Source: Alteromonas macleodii ATCC 27126
Lineage (GTDB): Bacteria; Pseudomonadota; Gammaproteobacteria; Enterobacterales; Alteromonadaceae
DNA: 64,000 nucleotides
Assembly: GCF_000172635.2 (NCBI RefSeq)
Contig: NC_018632.1
Coordinates: 3,472,001 to 3,536,000, forward strand
Reading direction: 5' to 3'
Shown: positions 28,267 through 36,240 of the stretch, piece by piece
Position numbering within the stretch: position 1 is the first letter of the stretch
Layout: every line of letters starts with the position of its first letter
The notes under the pieces: model-generated
Seen by the model: only the letters and a program-made list of their open reading frames with translations
Database searches by the model: none
What the model was told of the DNA's origin: nothing
Translations under genes and position numbers: made by a program

Positions 28267-29665
28267 GTCTGTGTGGATTGTCGATGATGACAGTTCTATT
28301 CGTTGGGTGCTGCAAAAGGCCTTACAAGCAGCAGATATCAGCTGCTTAAGTTTTGAAAACCCTGAAGATTTATTGCTTCAACTTCAAAGCGGCCAAGCCC
28401 CTGAAGTCATCATTTCAGACATAAGAATGCCACAAATGGACGGCATGACGTTACTGAACGAAGTGCATGCCTCGCACCCACTGCTGCCCGTTATCATTAT
28501 GACGGCGCATTCGGATTTAGACAGCGCAGTTAACGCATATCAAAAAGGCGCCTTTGAATATTTGCCAAAGCCATTTGATATCGACGAGGCAGTAACCTTA
28601 ACCCAGCGGGCGCTGGCACATGCCAGAGAGCAGTCCACCGTATCTAAAGCGCAAGTGGAAGACGTAGTAACGGAAATTATTGGCGAAGCACCTGCCATGC
28701 AGGAAGTGTTTCGTGCCATAGGTCGCTTGTCTCGCTCTTCAATTAGCGTGCTAATTAACGGGCAATCAGGAACGGGTAAAGAACTTGTGGCGCACGCCCT
28801 TCATAGGCACAGCCCAAGAGCAAGTAAACCTTTCATCGCCCTTAATATGGCCGCCATTCCTGCCGACCTTGTAGAATCAGAACTATTTGGCCATGAGAAG
28901 GGCGCATTTACCGGAGCCCAGGCAGCTCGTCAAGGCCGCTTCGAACAAGCCGACGGCGGAACATTGTTCTTAGATGAAATAGGCGATATGCCGTTAGATG
29001 TACAAACCCGCCTTTTACGTGTGCTTGCAGACGGCCAGTTTTATCGTGTCGGTGGCCATCAGTCAGTGAGTGTGGACGTACGCATCATCGCTGCAACTCA
29101 CCAGAATTTAGAACAAAGGGTTGCTGAAGGTAAGTTTAGGGAAGATTTGTTCCACCGCTTAAACGTTATCCGAGTGCACCTTCCTTCACTTAACGAGCGC
29201 CGCGAAGATATTCCACTACTGACCCGTCACTTCTTGCGCCGAGCAGCCAAAGAACTTGATGTAGAAGCTAAAAGCATATCGAAAGACGCTGAGCGCGTAA
29301 TGTCTCAGCTACCATGGCCTGGAAACGTAAGGCAGCTAGAAAACGTGTGTCGCTGGTTAACGGTAATGGCGAGTGGTCAAGAAGTGCTGCCCAGCGATCT
29401 GCCACCGGAAATTCACAGCGATAGCAGTATTGAAAAACCTAGCGCTGAATCGGGTGAGTGGCCAGATTTGTTGGCAAGCTGGACCGATAAACAGCTTCGC
29501 GACGGCCATCACAATATTCTTAACGACGCGATGCTGACGTTTGAGCGTATTATGCTTGAGCGAGCACTTCAGCACACTCATGGCCACAAACAAGATGCGG
29601 CTAAACGCTTGGGTTGGGGAAGAAATACCCTGACAAGAAAGTTAAAAGAATTGGGTGTGAACTAA
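28256..29665 (+). CDS. ntrC: NtrC, sigma-54-dependent nitrogen response regulator
   Basis: 469-residue activator with three domains. The receiver domain (residues 1-120) has phospho-Asp 55 in [12 protein letters not shown]. The AAA+ sigma-54 activation domain has Walker [16 protein letters not shown], the sigma-54 contact loop [13 protein letters not shown] and Walker [14 protein letters not shown]. The C-terminal Fis-type helix-turn-helix is [23 protein letters not shown]. It is the presumed binder of the three NtrC-like sites found upstream of glnA and ntrB. Translationally coupled to ntrB. Confidence 0.97.
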   Translation: MTNESVWIVDDDSSIRWVLQKALQAADISCLSFENPEDLLLQLQSGQAPEVIISDIRMPQMDGMTLLNEVHASHPLLPVIIMTAHSDLDSAVNAYQKGAFEYLPKPFDIDEAVTLTQRALAHAREQSTVSKAQVEDVVTEIIGEAPAMQEVFRAIGRLSRSSISVLINGQSGTGKELVAHALHRHSPRASKPFIALNMAAIPADLVESELFGHEKGAFTGAQAARQGRFEQADGGTLFLDEIGDMPLDVQTRLLRVLADGQFYRVGGHQSVSVDVRIIAATHQNLEQRVAEGKFREDLFHRLNVIRVHLPSLNERREDIPLLTRHFLRRAAKELDVEAKSISKDAERVMSQLPWPGNVRQLENVCRWLTVMASGQEVLPSDLPPEIHSDSSIEKPSAESGEWPDLLASWTDKQLRDGHHNILNDAMLTFERIMLERALQHTHGHKQDAAKRLGWGRNTLTRKLKELGVN

Positions 29666-29682
29666 CCCTAGTGATTACGCCG

Positions 29683-29712
29683 TAAGCTAGCAGGGAACTC
29701 ACTGCTAGCTTA
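29683..29712. terminator. Bidirectional hairpin between ntrC and the HD-GYP gene
   Basis: An eleven-base perfect stem TAAGCTAGCAG / CTGCTAGCTTA with an eight-base loop lies between two convergent genes. It lacks a strong T-run, so it may work only partially. Confidence 0.6.
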
Positions 29713-29727
29713 TGAGCGGCTTGCTAC

Positions 29728-30867
29728 CTAATGTCCTTTCGTCAGTAGCGCCGTCATTCCCTGATTGAAATGCCTTACCCACTTCATACTAAACTGGCCT
29801 TTGGCGCTTCGATTTATTTCTATCACCGCCTCTTTTTTAGAAAGTACGTTATCTTCATTGTGCGCTCTTGGGTGTGTCATTGCATCGTAGGTATCAACAA
29901 TGGCTAATAACTTCGCACCTTCACAGATATCGTCTTCTTTTAGCCCCAATGGATAACCTGTTCCATCAGTGCGTTCATGGTGCTGCATCACGATTTTGCG
30001 CGCCATATCCCATTGGTCTAGGTGCTCTAACAAACGGGCGCTTTTATACACATGAGAGCGCATAAGATTAAATTCGATATCGCTTAGCGCATCGCCTTTG
30101 TGCAAAAGCTTCAATGGCATGAAGGCCATACCGAAGTCATGTACATAGCTGGCTACGGCAAGCTGATCTTCGTCTATAGGGTTTTCGGCCACGTCGTTAA
30201 TATACATAGCCAGTTTGGCAATGCGATCACCACGACCAGACCAGTAGTTAGAGCGGCGTTCAATGGTTTGCATTAAGTCGCGGAAAAATAGAATATCTTG
30301 CTTCTTTTCACTACTAATATCTTTAGGGATACCTGTAGCCGCTAACGTAGGGGGCTTTATCTGAACGTTTTGTGGGTCGTCTTCATCCGCAACAATATCT
30401 AACGCTGGGTTAAGTAATAAGACCGCTTCGGTAAGGCGTTTTTCATGCTCAGCAGTATTTTCAGGCGTCACACGACCGATAGCTAAAACCAGCTGATTGT
30501 GAAGATTGTCATCGTATTCGGCTTTGCCACTGGCCATTACAGCCTCTACGAAGGCTTTTACTCTGTCCATTGTAAGCAATACCAAGTCACTCATAGTACT
30601 TGTGTACGCCACCTGCCCTTTGCGCAAATAATCTAGCAAGTCCTCTACATGCTGCAAAAGCGGGATCATGGGCGAGAAATTAACCAGGCCTAAATCACCT
30701 TTAATGGTGTGGATTGAGCGAAACAGAGCACGCTGCAATTCGTTGTCTTCCGGACGAAGCTCTAATTCAATCAAGGTTTGTTCACTTGATTCATAGAGTT
30801 CGTTTATTTCCTCCATAAGGTCAGCAAGAATATCTTCTTCTAGGTCGTCTGGAGTAAATGTCTGCAT
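29728..30867 (-). CDS. HPt-HD-GYP fusion protein
   Basis: 379 residues. The N-terminal domain (about 1-110) is a histidine phosphotransfer module: FRSIHTIKGDLGLV, with phosphorylatable His53. The C-terminal domain (about 200-360) is an HD-GYP phosphodiesterase expected to hydrolyse cyclic di-GMP: HD in ASYVHDFGMAFMP, HHERTDGTGYPLGLKEDDI, and IVDTYDAMTHPRAH. There is no receiver domain, so phosphate would arrive through the HPt module from a kinase or receiver elsewhere. Cytosolic and monocistronic, convergent with ntrC. A regulated link between phosphorelay and c-di-GMP turnover is the natural reading but is inferred. Confidence 0.88.
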   Translation of the reverse strand: MQTFTPDDLEEDILADLMEEINELYESSEQTLIELELRPEDNELQRALFRSIHTIKGDLGLVNFSPMIPLLQHVEDLLDYLRKGQVAYTSTMSDLVLLTMDRVKAFVEAVMASGKAEYDDNLHNQLVLAIGRVTPENTAEHEKRLTEAVLLLNPALDIVADEDDPQNVQIKPPTLAATGIPKDISSEKKQDILFFRDLMQTIERRSNYWSGRGDRIAKLAMYINDVAENPIDEDQLAVASYVHDFGMAFMPLKLLHKGDALSDIEFNLMRSHVYKSARLLEHLDQWDMARKIVMQHHERTDGTGYPLGLKEDDICEGAKLLAIVDTYDAMTHPRAHNEDNVLSKKEAVIEINRSAKGQFSMKWVRHFNQGMTALLTKGH

Positions 30868-31072
30868 ATAGTGGTTACCGAGTTAGGTTCGATTGCGCTT
30901 TTTATTATTGTAATCGGGTATCGGCAAAATTTCCTCATACTAAAGGTGAGAAACATAGCCACTTTTCCAACTTATTGCTCAACTATACCTTCCGCACTGT
31001 AAAAACTCATCGGACAAGTGTACGCTGAAACTTCATCTATACTGCGCGCGTCAATTGTATCTAGGAGTTGTT

Positions 31073-31798
31073 TTGATCGCTTTATTCCGCATTCCGGCAC
31101 TTTTTATCGCTTTTTTACTCATTAACATTGTTCTGCTAATTGTTTGTATCGCACGACCTTTTCACAAAGATAACGTGCATATTGCGGGTAGTATGTATTC
31201 ACTTATGGCTAAGGTCGTAGGTCTCAAAATTATTATAAAGAAAGATCCTGCGGTTAAAATAAACGAGCCCTACGTTTACATCGCCAATCATCAAAACAGT
31301 TTCGACGTTATCACTATCTGTAAAGCTGCACTGCCTGGCGTGGTAACCATTGGCAAAAAGAGCTTAAAGTGGATCCCTATTTTCGGCCAAATCTATTGGT
31401 TGTCAGGCAATATCATGATTGATAGAAAGAATTCCGGTAAAGCCCGTAATACACTCGATATTGCTGCAAAACGCATTGCGAAAAAGAAAACGTCGGTATG
31501 GCTATTCCCAGAAGGTACACGAAGCTATGGCAGAGGCATATTACCTTTCAAACAAGGTGCGTTTCGCCTAGCTAAGACCACCAACGAACCGGTTGTCATG
31601 GTAACCGCCAGCAATTTGCACAATAAAGTAAAATGGAACCGTTGGAATAACGGCATTGTGCTTATTGATATAGCTGCCCCTCAGGCTTTGAGCGAAGACA
31701 AGACAATTAAAGAGTGGATGGTGCATTTTAACGATGAAATGAAACAAAAGTTTGATGCGCTTAATACACAGGTCGATGAACTGGAAAAAAGCAGGTAA
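31073..31798 (+). CDS. plsC: 1-acyl-sn-glycerol-3-phosphate acyltransferase
   Basis: About 241-residue inner-membrane acyltransferase that makes phosphatidic acid from lysophosphatidic acid. Two N-terminal hydrophobic segments precede the catalytic HX4D motif IANHQNSFDVI. GNIMIDRKNSGKA and the FPEGTRSYGRG block (glycerophosphate binding) are also present. The start appears to be TTG at 31073, with AGGAG five bases upstream; another in-frame TTG at 31055 has no ribosome site. rraB follows 32 bases downstream on the same strand. Confidence 0.93.
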   Translation: MIALFRIPALFIAFLLINIVLLIVCIARPFHKDNVHIAGSMYSLMAKVVGLKIIIKKDPAVKINEPYVYIANHQNSFDVITICKAALPGVVTIGKKSLKWIPIFGQIYWLSGNIMIDRKNSGKARNTLDIAAKRIAKKKTSVWLFPEGTRSYGRGILPFKQGAFRLAKTTNEPVVMVTASNLHNKVKWNRWNNGIVLIDIAAPQALSEDKTIKEWMVHFNDEMKQKFDALNTQVDELEKSR

Positions 31799-31830
31799 AC
31801 TTGCGCCTAAATTGCTAACGAGTGTTTATT

Positions 31831-32229
31831 ATGACCCAGTTCGATGAAAGAGAAGAGTGGTACGAGTTTAACCAAGAAACTATTGATGCCCTTCTAGAAG
31901 ACGGCAGCCAAGCCGATGCCGACTATACCATTGAGCACCACTTCGCCAGCACTGACTTCGACGTGCTAGAAAAGGCAGCTGTTGATGCGTTTAAAGCTGG
32001 TTTTGAAGTCACCGACGCAGAAGAGCTTATTCTTGATGATGGCGAAACCATTTTCTGCTTCGACGCAGTTGCAGAGCGAAAGCTAGATATTGAAAAGCTT
32101 AATGCGGACTCTGACACCTTGCTTAAAATTGCCGACAAGCATGATGTAACCTACGACGGTTGGGGTACTTACTTCGAGCCGCGTGAAGAAGGTGAATACG
32201 AAGAAGAAGATCACTACTTCGACGACTGA
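31831..32229 (+). CDS. rraB: RraB, regulator of ribonuclease E activity
   Basis: 132-residue highly acidic protein that binds RNase E and alters degradosome composition in E. coli. The N-terminal EREEWYEFNQETIDALLEDGSQ, the central YTIEHHFASTDFDVLEKAAVDAFK, the later DGWGTYFEPRE and the acidic tail EYEEEDHYFDD are typical. The ATG at 31831 is preferred to the in-frame GTG at 31822. Probably co-transcribed with plsC. Confidence 0.93.
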   Translation: MTQFDEREEWYEFNQETIDALLEDGSQADADYTIEHHFASTDFDVLEKAAVDAFKAGFEVTDAEELILDDGETIFCFDAVAERKLDIEKLNADSDTLLKIADKHDVTYDGWGTYFEPREEGEYEEEDHYFDD

Positions 32230-32345
32230 TCTCTAAGGCACCCTCACCGTTTTAACTGAGAAGGCGTTAAGTTACCCTTCAGCTTTTGTTCATCTTTTTC
32301 CGTCAACAATGACACTGTCATTATCGATTGGAAAAGGATGGACAG

Positions 32346-33161
32346 ATGAAAAAGCTACTTTTCTCACTTACTACATATTCTGCTATTGCAACATTACAGC
32401 TTGCGCTTATGTCACCTGTGCATGCCAGTACCGAAAATAGCGCACAAAACAAAAACGTTACCTCTAACGAATACCGTTACAACAAACCATTTGTTGCCGC
32501 TGAATCGCTGCTGCCTAAAACCTCAGGTGCATTGACAAGCGAAGAAACAATCTCTCAATCTGTTGATGACGTTGAAACTGATCAACAGTCCCTTGCCAAG
32601 GCGGGTAAGCATCAACAGCATTTAGCCGTGAGTAAGTCCTCTAGCGATATCGTAGTCAGCAGTATTAATGAGTTTTGGATTTATGAAAGCTGGGTAACGC
32701 TTGAGCAAGACATTGATTACGATGGTTTTCACTCTACGTTTTCGATTGAGTTTGACGCCGACACCATTTTCACTCGCGCGCCAGTATACGCGGTCTTGTA
32801 TTTGGGCAAAAACGACGTGTACGAGTCTATTCACGTGTCGTCTGAATTTTACATTTACTCAGAAGACTCAACAGATACCTTTACCATTGAAAGCACATTA
32901 GTTTCTGGCTATCCGCCGGGTGAGTACGACATTCTATTAGAGCTTTATGATGCAGATACCGAAATACTTGTGGCGTATACCGATGCCTATGATGACAGTG
33001 CACTCGCCTATCTTCCCCTTGAAAGTGAAAATAATGAATATGTGGTTGAAGATACGGTAGTCATAGTAGAAGAGCATGGCGGAGCATGGTCTTTACTCCC
33101 ACTGTGTCTATTAGGTGGCATTGTACTTGTTAGACGAACTGTTAGACGCCGACACTGCTAA
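32346..33161 (+). CDS. Secreted protein with C-terminal sorting signal (GlyGly-CTERM-like)
   Basis: 271-residue envelope protein. The signal peptide MKKLLFSLTTYSAIATLQLALMSPVHA is followed by a Ser/Thr/Gln-rich region and a beta-rich domain (FWIYESWVTLEQDIDYDGFHSTFSIEFD) reminiscent of 'choice-of-anchor' domains. The C-terminus has HGGAWSLLPLCLLGGIVLV followed by RRTVRRRHC: a Gly-Gly, one hydrophobic segment and a basic tail, the layout of rhombosortase-processed proteins. The ATG at 32346 follows AAGGA by seven bases; an ATG at 32328 would break the signal peptide. Function unknown. Confidence 0.7.
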   Translation: MKKLLFSLTTYSAIATLQLALMSPVHASTENSAQNKNVTSNEYRYNKPFVAAESLLPKTSGALTSEETISQSVDDVETDQQSLAKAGKHQQHLAVSKSSSDIVVSSINEFWIYESWVTLEQDIDYDGFHSTFSIEFDADTIFTRAPVYAVLYLGKNDVYESIHVSSEFYIYSEDSTDTFTIESTLVSGYPPGEYDILLELYDADTEILVAYTDAYDDSALAYLPLESENNEYVVEDTVVIVEEHGGAWSLLPLCLLGGIVLVRRTVRRRHC

Positions 33162-33180
33162 CTATCTTGGAAAGTTAATC

Positions 33181-33221
33181 AGCTAAAAGCTGCATGCACC
33201 TGCAGCTTTTGGCTATTTTTT
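33181..33221 (+). terminator. Terminator after the sorted surface protein gene
   Basis: A ten-base perfect stem AAAAGCTGCA / TGCAGCTTTT with a six-base loop, extendable with mismatches, is followed by a T-run four bases later. Confidence 0.8.
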
Positions 33222-33328
33222 ATACTAAAGTCTATTATATAATATAAACCTTCTTTTCCAATTAACGTTGATTCGCCAATGTACCAAGGAAAACAGTACA
33301 TACTGACGCTTTCAATTGGTGTAGTGCA

Positions 33329-34804
33329 ATGAGCATCGACAATGTTAACTTGTTCAATCTATTAGAAAATACGCAAATTGGCGTAGTCATTCACAATGCT
33401 ACTGGCGTTGTAGAGTATGCCAATCCCGCTGCGTTAACGCTACTTCGATTGAGTATAGGTAAACTTAAAGAGAAAAGCTTAGACGTGGACTCCTGGGAGT
33501 TCATTGACATGCAAAACAGAAAAGTACCTTACCACGAACTTCCCATTGCCCAGGTGCTTGCTACTAGCACCGCTATAAATAACCGAATATTGGGAACGAT
33601 AAATAAAGATACCGATAAAATAACGTGGTTTAATGTCAACGCATATCCCGAAAAGTACAAGGTCAATGGCAGTTCACCGTCTTTTGTAGTGGTTTATTTC
33701 ACTGATATCACGGCAAAGATTAGTGATTTCTCTTACAAAGATATTGTTCAACATTCACAAGATATGATTTTGGTAACGGAAGCTCAGAATATCGATGCCC
33801 CGCTTTCTCCTAAAATCATCTATGCAAATGAAGCATTGTGTAAACATACTGAATATAGTCTTGAGGAGTTATTGGGTGAGACACCTCGCATTTTTCAAGG
33901 TGCCCTAACCGACAAAGCCTCTACGCTGCGTATTCGGCAGTCACTTATTGATCAACGCCCATGTACCGAAACACTTTTAAATTATACGAAGTCTGGCACA
34001 CCTTTCTGGGTTCAAATGAACATATTCCCGCTTACCAATGAATTCGGTGAAGTAACCCATTTTGCAGCTGTTCAGCGTAACGTTAGCGAAAGGAAGTTCC
34101 AATCTGAACAGCTAGATAAGCGCAATGCAGAACTTAAGAAAATAAAGCAGAACTTAGAAAGCCTGGTTAACCGTCGAACCAGCGAGCTTCGTTCAGCCAA
34201 TCATAAATTAGAGAAACTGGCATATTATGACGCGCTCACGAACATTCCAAATAGACGGGCATTTCTAGACGCATTTGCAAAGTCTTTAAACTTCGCAAAA
34301 CGCAATGGACATGCAATGTTGATTGGCATCGCCGATGTTGATCACTTTAAGGCTATTAATGATAGTTACGGCCACGGGTTTGGCGATGACGTATTAACCA
34401 TCGTTGCTCAGACAATGCAGCAATTTTTTCGTCAAGAAGATGCCATTGGCCGCATAGGTGGCGAAGAGTTTGCGTTCTGTATGGTACTAACAAGTCCAGT
34501 CTCCCCTCGCCAACTATTAGACAGATTTCGCGAGAAAGTCAGCATTCTCCATGAAACCCATCCTCCGTTGAAAGGAAGACAAGTTACCCTTAGTTTGGGA
34601 GCGGTATATGTAAGCGACTTAAAAGAGGTAAGCATAAAGCAACTACTTTGCGATGCAGATGAAGCCCTTTATAGAGCCAAAAATAAAGGTCGCAATACCA
34701 TAGAGTGCGAATGTTATGACGATATCGATAACGAAGGGTTAGAACCCTGTGAAGATGGTAGAGCTGGCACAGAGTCTCGTTCTAAACCTCATCATGTTAC
34801 GTAA
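33329..34804 (+). CDS. Diguanylate cyclase with PAS and LOV-like sensor domains
   Basis: 491-residue cytosolic protein. A first PAS domain covers about residues 10-130. The second (about 140-260) resembles a LOV domain: TLLNYTKSGTPFWVQM and FAAVQRNVSERK. However, the flavin-adduct motif NCRFLQ is TPRIFQ, with Pro186 in place of the Cys, so LOV photochemistry is not expected. A coiled coil (about 262-300) leads to the GGDEF domain: active site GRIGGEEFAF at residues 375-383 and an RxxD inhibitory site (RQED) five residues before it. It should make cyclic di-GMP under feedback inhibition. The signal is unknown. Monocistronic. Confidence 0.92.
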   Translation: MSIDNVNLFNLLENTQIGVVIHNATGVVEYANPAALTLLRLSIGKLKEKSLDVDSWEFIDMQNRKVPYHELPIAQVLATSTAINNRILGTINKDTDKITWFNVNAYPEKYKVNGSSPSFVVVYFTDITAKISDFSYKDIVQHSQDMILVTEAQNIDAPLSPKIIYANEALCKHTEYSLEELLGETPRIFQGALTDKASTLRIRQSLIDQRPCTETLLNYTKSGTPFWVQMNIFPLTNEFGEVTHFAAVQRNVSERKFQSEQLDKRNAELKKIKQNLESLVNRRTSELRSANHKLEKLAYYDALTNIPNRRAFLDAFAKSLNFAKRNGHAMLIGIADVDHFKAINDSYGHGFGDDVLTIVAQTMQQFFRQEDAIGRIGGEEFAFCMVLTSPVSPRQLLDRFREKVSILHETHPPLKGRQVTLSLGAVYVSDLKEVSIKQLLCDADEALYRAKNKGRNTIECECYDDIDNEGLEPCEDGRAGTESRSKPHHVT

Positions 34805-34923
34805 AAGCTAATATTGATTCGTGGTAACGCTACATGAGCATATTGTTCACTACGGCTCACCTTTAATAACCTAAATCGTTAGCTTATCAGCTCAGCATCG
34901 ATTTGGCTGTCCAGCCACGTTGC

Positions 34924-35139
34924 TTAGTTTTCTCCCCCGTCAGGCGGCTCAATACCTTCAACCTCTACTACCACTTTTTCTACCAGCTTCACTCTTCCCT
35001 GCTTCACTAGCGCTTGTCTTAATACATACTCTATTTGCGCATTTACACTGCGCAAGTCATCGGCAGCCCATCGCTCCATAGCGGCAAGTACATTTTCATT
35101 TATCCTAAGTGGATACGCTTTTTTCTTTGCCAAAATCAC
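34924..35139 (-). CDS. Arc-like ribbon-helix-helix protein
   Basis: 71-residue small DNA-binding protein. [40 protein letters not shown] has the ribbon-helix-helix pattern: a basic beta strand (YPLRIN) and two helices with the SVNAQIE turn typical of Arc/MetJ types. The acidic C-terminus ends [11 protein letters not shown]. It follows the SPFH gene on the same strand, with a hairpin between them; this pairing suggests an operon. Candidate targets are the inverted GATATC sites at the SPFH start. Confidence 0.8.
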   Translation of the reverse strand: MILAKKKAYPLRINENVLAAMERWAADDLRSVNAQIEYVLRQALVKQGRVKLVEKVVVEVEGIEPPDGGEN

Positions 35140-35148
35140 AAACCTTAT

Positions 35149-35173
35149 GTGCCGCAGTGCATCGCTGCGGCAC
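35149..35173 (-). terminator. Hairpin between the SPFH and ribbon-helix-helix genes
   Basis: A perfect nine-base stem GTGCCGCAG / CTGCGGCAC with a seven-base loop and no T-run. It may lower expression of the downstream gene or stabilise the SPFH message. Confidence 0.5.
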
Positions 35174-35204
35174 TACAATTTCAAACTTAAATTAAAAAAA
35201 CGAG

Positions 35205-36053
35205 CTAGTAGATTGTACCTGTATTAATAACCGGTTGCGTCGACTTATCACCACACAGCACAACTAATAAATTACTGATCATCGTCGCCTTACGCTCTTC
35301 ATCAAGCTCTACTACACCCTTTTCATTTAATCGCTGAAGTGCCATTTCTACGGTTCCCACAGCACCATCTACAATTTGCTTCCGGGCAGCCACAATAGCT
35401 GATGCTTGTTGACGCTGAAGCATGGCACTTGCGATTTCTTGCGCGTAGGCAAGGTGGCTGATACGAGACTCCAAAATTGTGATCCCAGCTTTCGCAAGGC
35501 GAGCTTGGATCTCTTCTTGTAAACGCGCTGATATCTCTATTGGGTGGCTACGAAGTGCGACTTCCGCTTGCTCGTCGTCACGCGGATCGTAAGGAAAGCT
35601 ACTTGCCATATTGCGGATCGCGGACTCACTTTGAATTCGCACAAAACTTTCGTAATCGTCTACGTCAAACATTGCTTCAGCAGTATCGCTCACTTTCCAC
35701 ACGACAATAGAGGCGATTTCAATGGGGTTTCCTTGATTGTCGTTAACTTTAATTCTGGCACTTTCAAAGTTTCTTATGCGCAGAGAAATATTAGCTCTAC
35801 GGAACAAAGGAATTGTCCAGCGTAATCCAACATCAGAGACAGTACCTACATAGCTGCCGAAAAACGTCATGACCTTAGCTTGGTTGGGTTGCACCATGAA
35901 ATAGCCCAACCACAAACTCCCCACTAAAACGCTTAGAATTACACCAGCTTCGGGGTTACCCGACACTGCATAGAAAAACGTAGCAACCTGTGCGACTAGC
36001 AAAACACAGATCATCAAATAACCGTTTACCGAAAACCCTTTCTTTTCTTTCAT
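35205..36053 (-). CDS. SPFH/Band 7 domain membrane protein
   Basis: About 283 residues. Two adjacent membrane segments (GYLMICVLLVAQVATFFYAV and GVILSVLVGSLWLGYFMV) are followed by the band-7/prohibitin-like domain: VMTFFGSYVGTVSDVGLRWTIP, SLRIRNFESARIKVNDNQGNPIEIASIVVWKV, and the helical EIQARLAKAGITILESRISHLAYAQEIASAMLQRQQASAIVAARKQ, with the family's Ala/Glu-rich coil. It is probably an oligomeric membrane scaffold. The ATG at 36053 has AAGGTGAG upstream; other in-frame ATGs at 36095 and 36074 lie in the operator region. Operon with the ribbon-helix-helix gene. Confidence 0.88.
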   Translation of the reverse strand: MKEKKGFSVNGYLMICVLLVAQVATFFYAVSGNPEAGVILSVLVGSLWLGYFMVQPNQAKVMTFFGSYVGTVSDVGLRWTIPLFRRANISLRIRNFESARIKVNDNQGNPIEIASIVVWKVSDTAEAMFDVDDYESFVRIQSESAIRNMASSFPYDPRDDEQAEVALRSHPIEISARLQEEIQARLAKAGITILESRISHLAYAQEIASAMLQRQQASAIVAARKQIVDGAVGTVEMALQRLNEKGVVELDEERKATMISNLLVVLCGDKSTQPVINTGTIY

Positions 36054-36066
36054 ATCACTCACCTTT

Positions 36067-36083
36067 GATATCATTTTGATATC
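36067..36083. promoter_or_regulatory. Inverted GATATC operator candidate before the SPFH gene
   Basis: GATATC-ATTTT-GATATC lies 14 bases upstream of the SPFH start and next to an AT-rich hexamer (TATTAT on the minus strand). Such a pair of self-complementary half-sites 11 bases apart would suit a ribbon-helix-helix dimer pair such as the one encoded at 34924. Confidence 0.4.
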
Positions 36084-36122
36084 CTTATAATACAAAATTT
36101 AACTACTCGCTAATTTTGATGT

Positions 36123-36183
36123 GTTACCAAATATGTCAAAGCAACATTTTATTTTTAACTATGGGGTAACATTTTTTGGTAAC
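36123..36183. promoter_or_regulatory. Three GGTAAC hexamers between divergent SPFH and solute-binding genes
   Basis: GTTACC at 36123-36128 (inverted) and GGTAAC at 36165-36170 and 36178-36183 (13 bases apart, separated by an A/T tract). They occupy the only intergenic space shared by the two divergent genes and could be regulator sites; the binder is unknown. Confidence 0.35.
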
Positions 36184-36240
36184 TCTATGAAATAGATGCC
36201 AGAATAATGGAGGGTCATCGTTTACTATGGACGTACGTTA

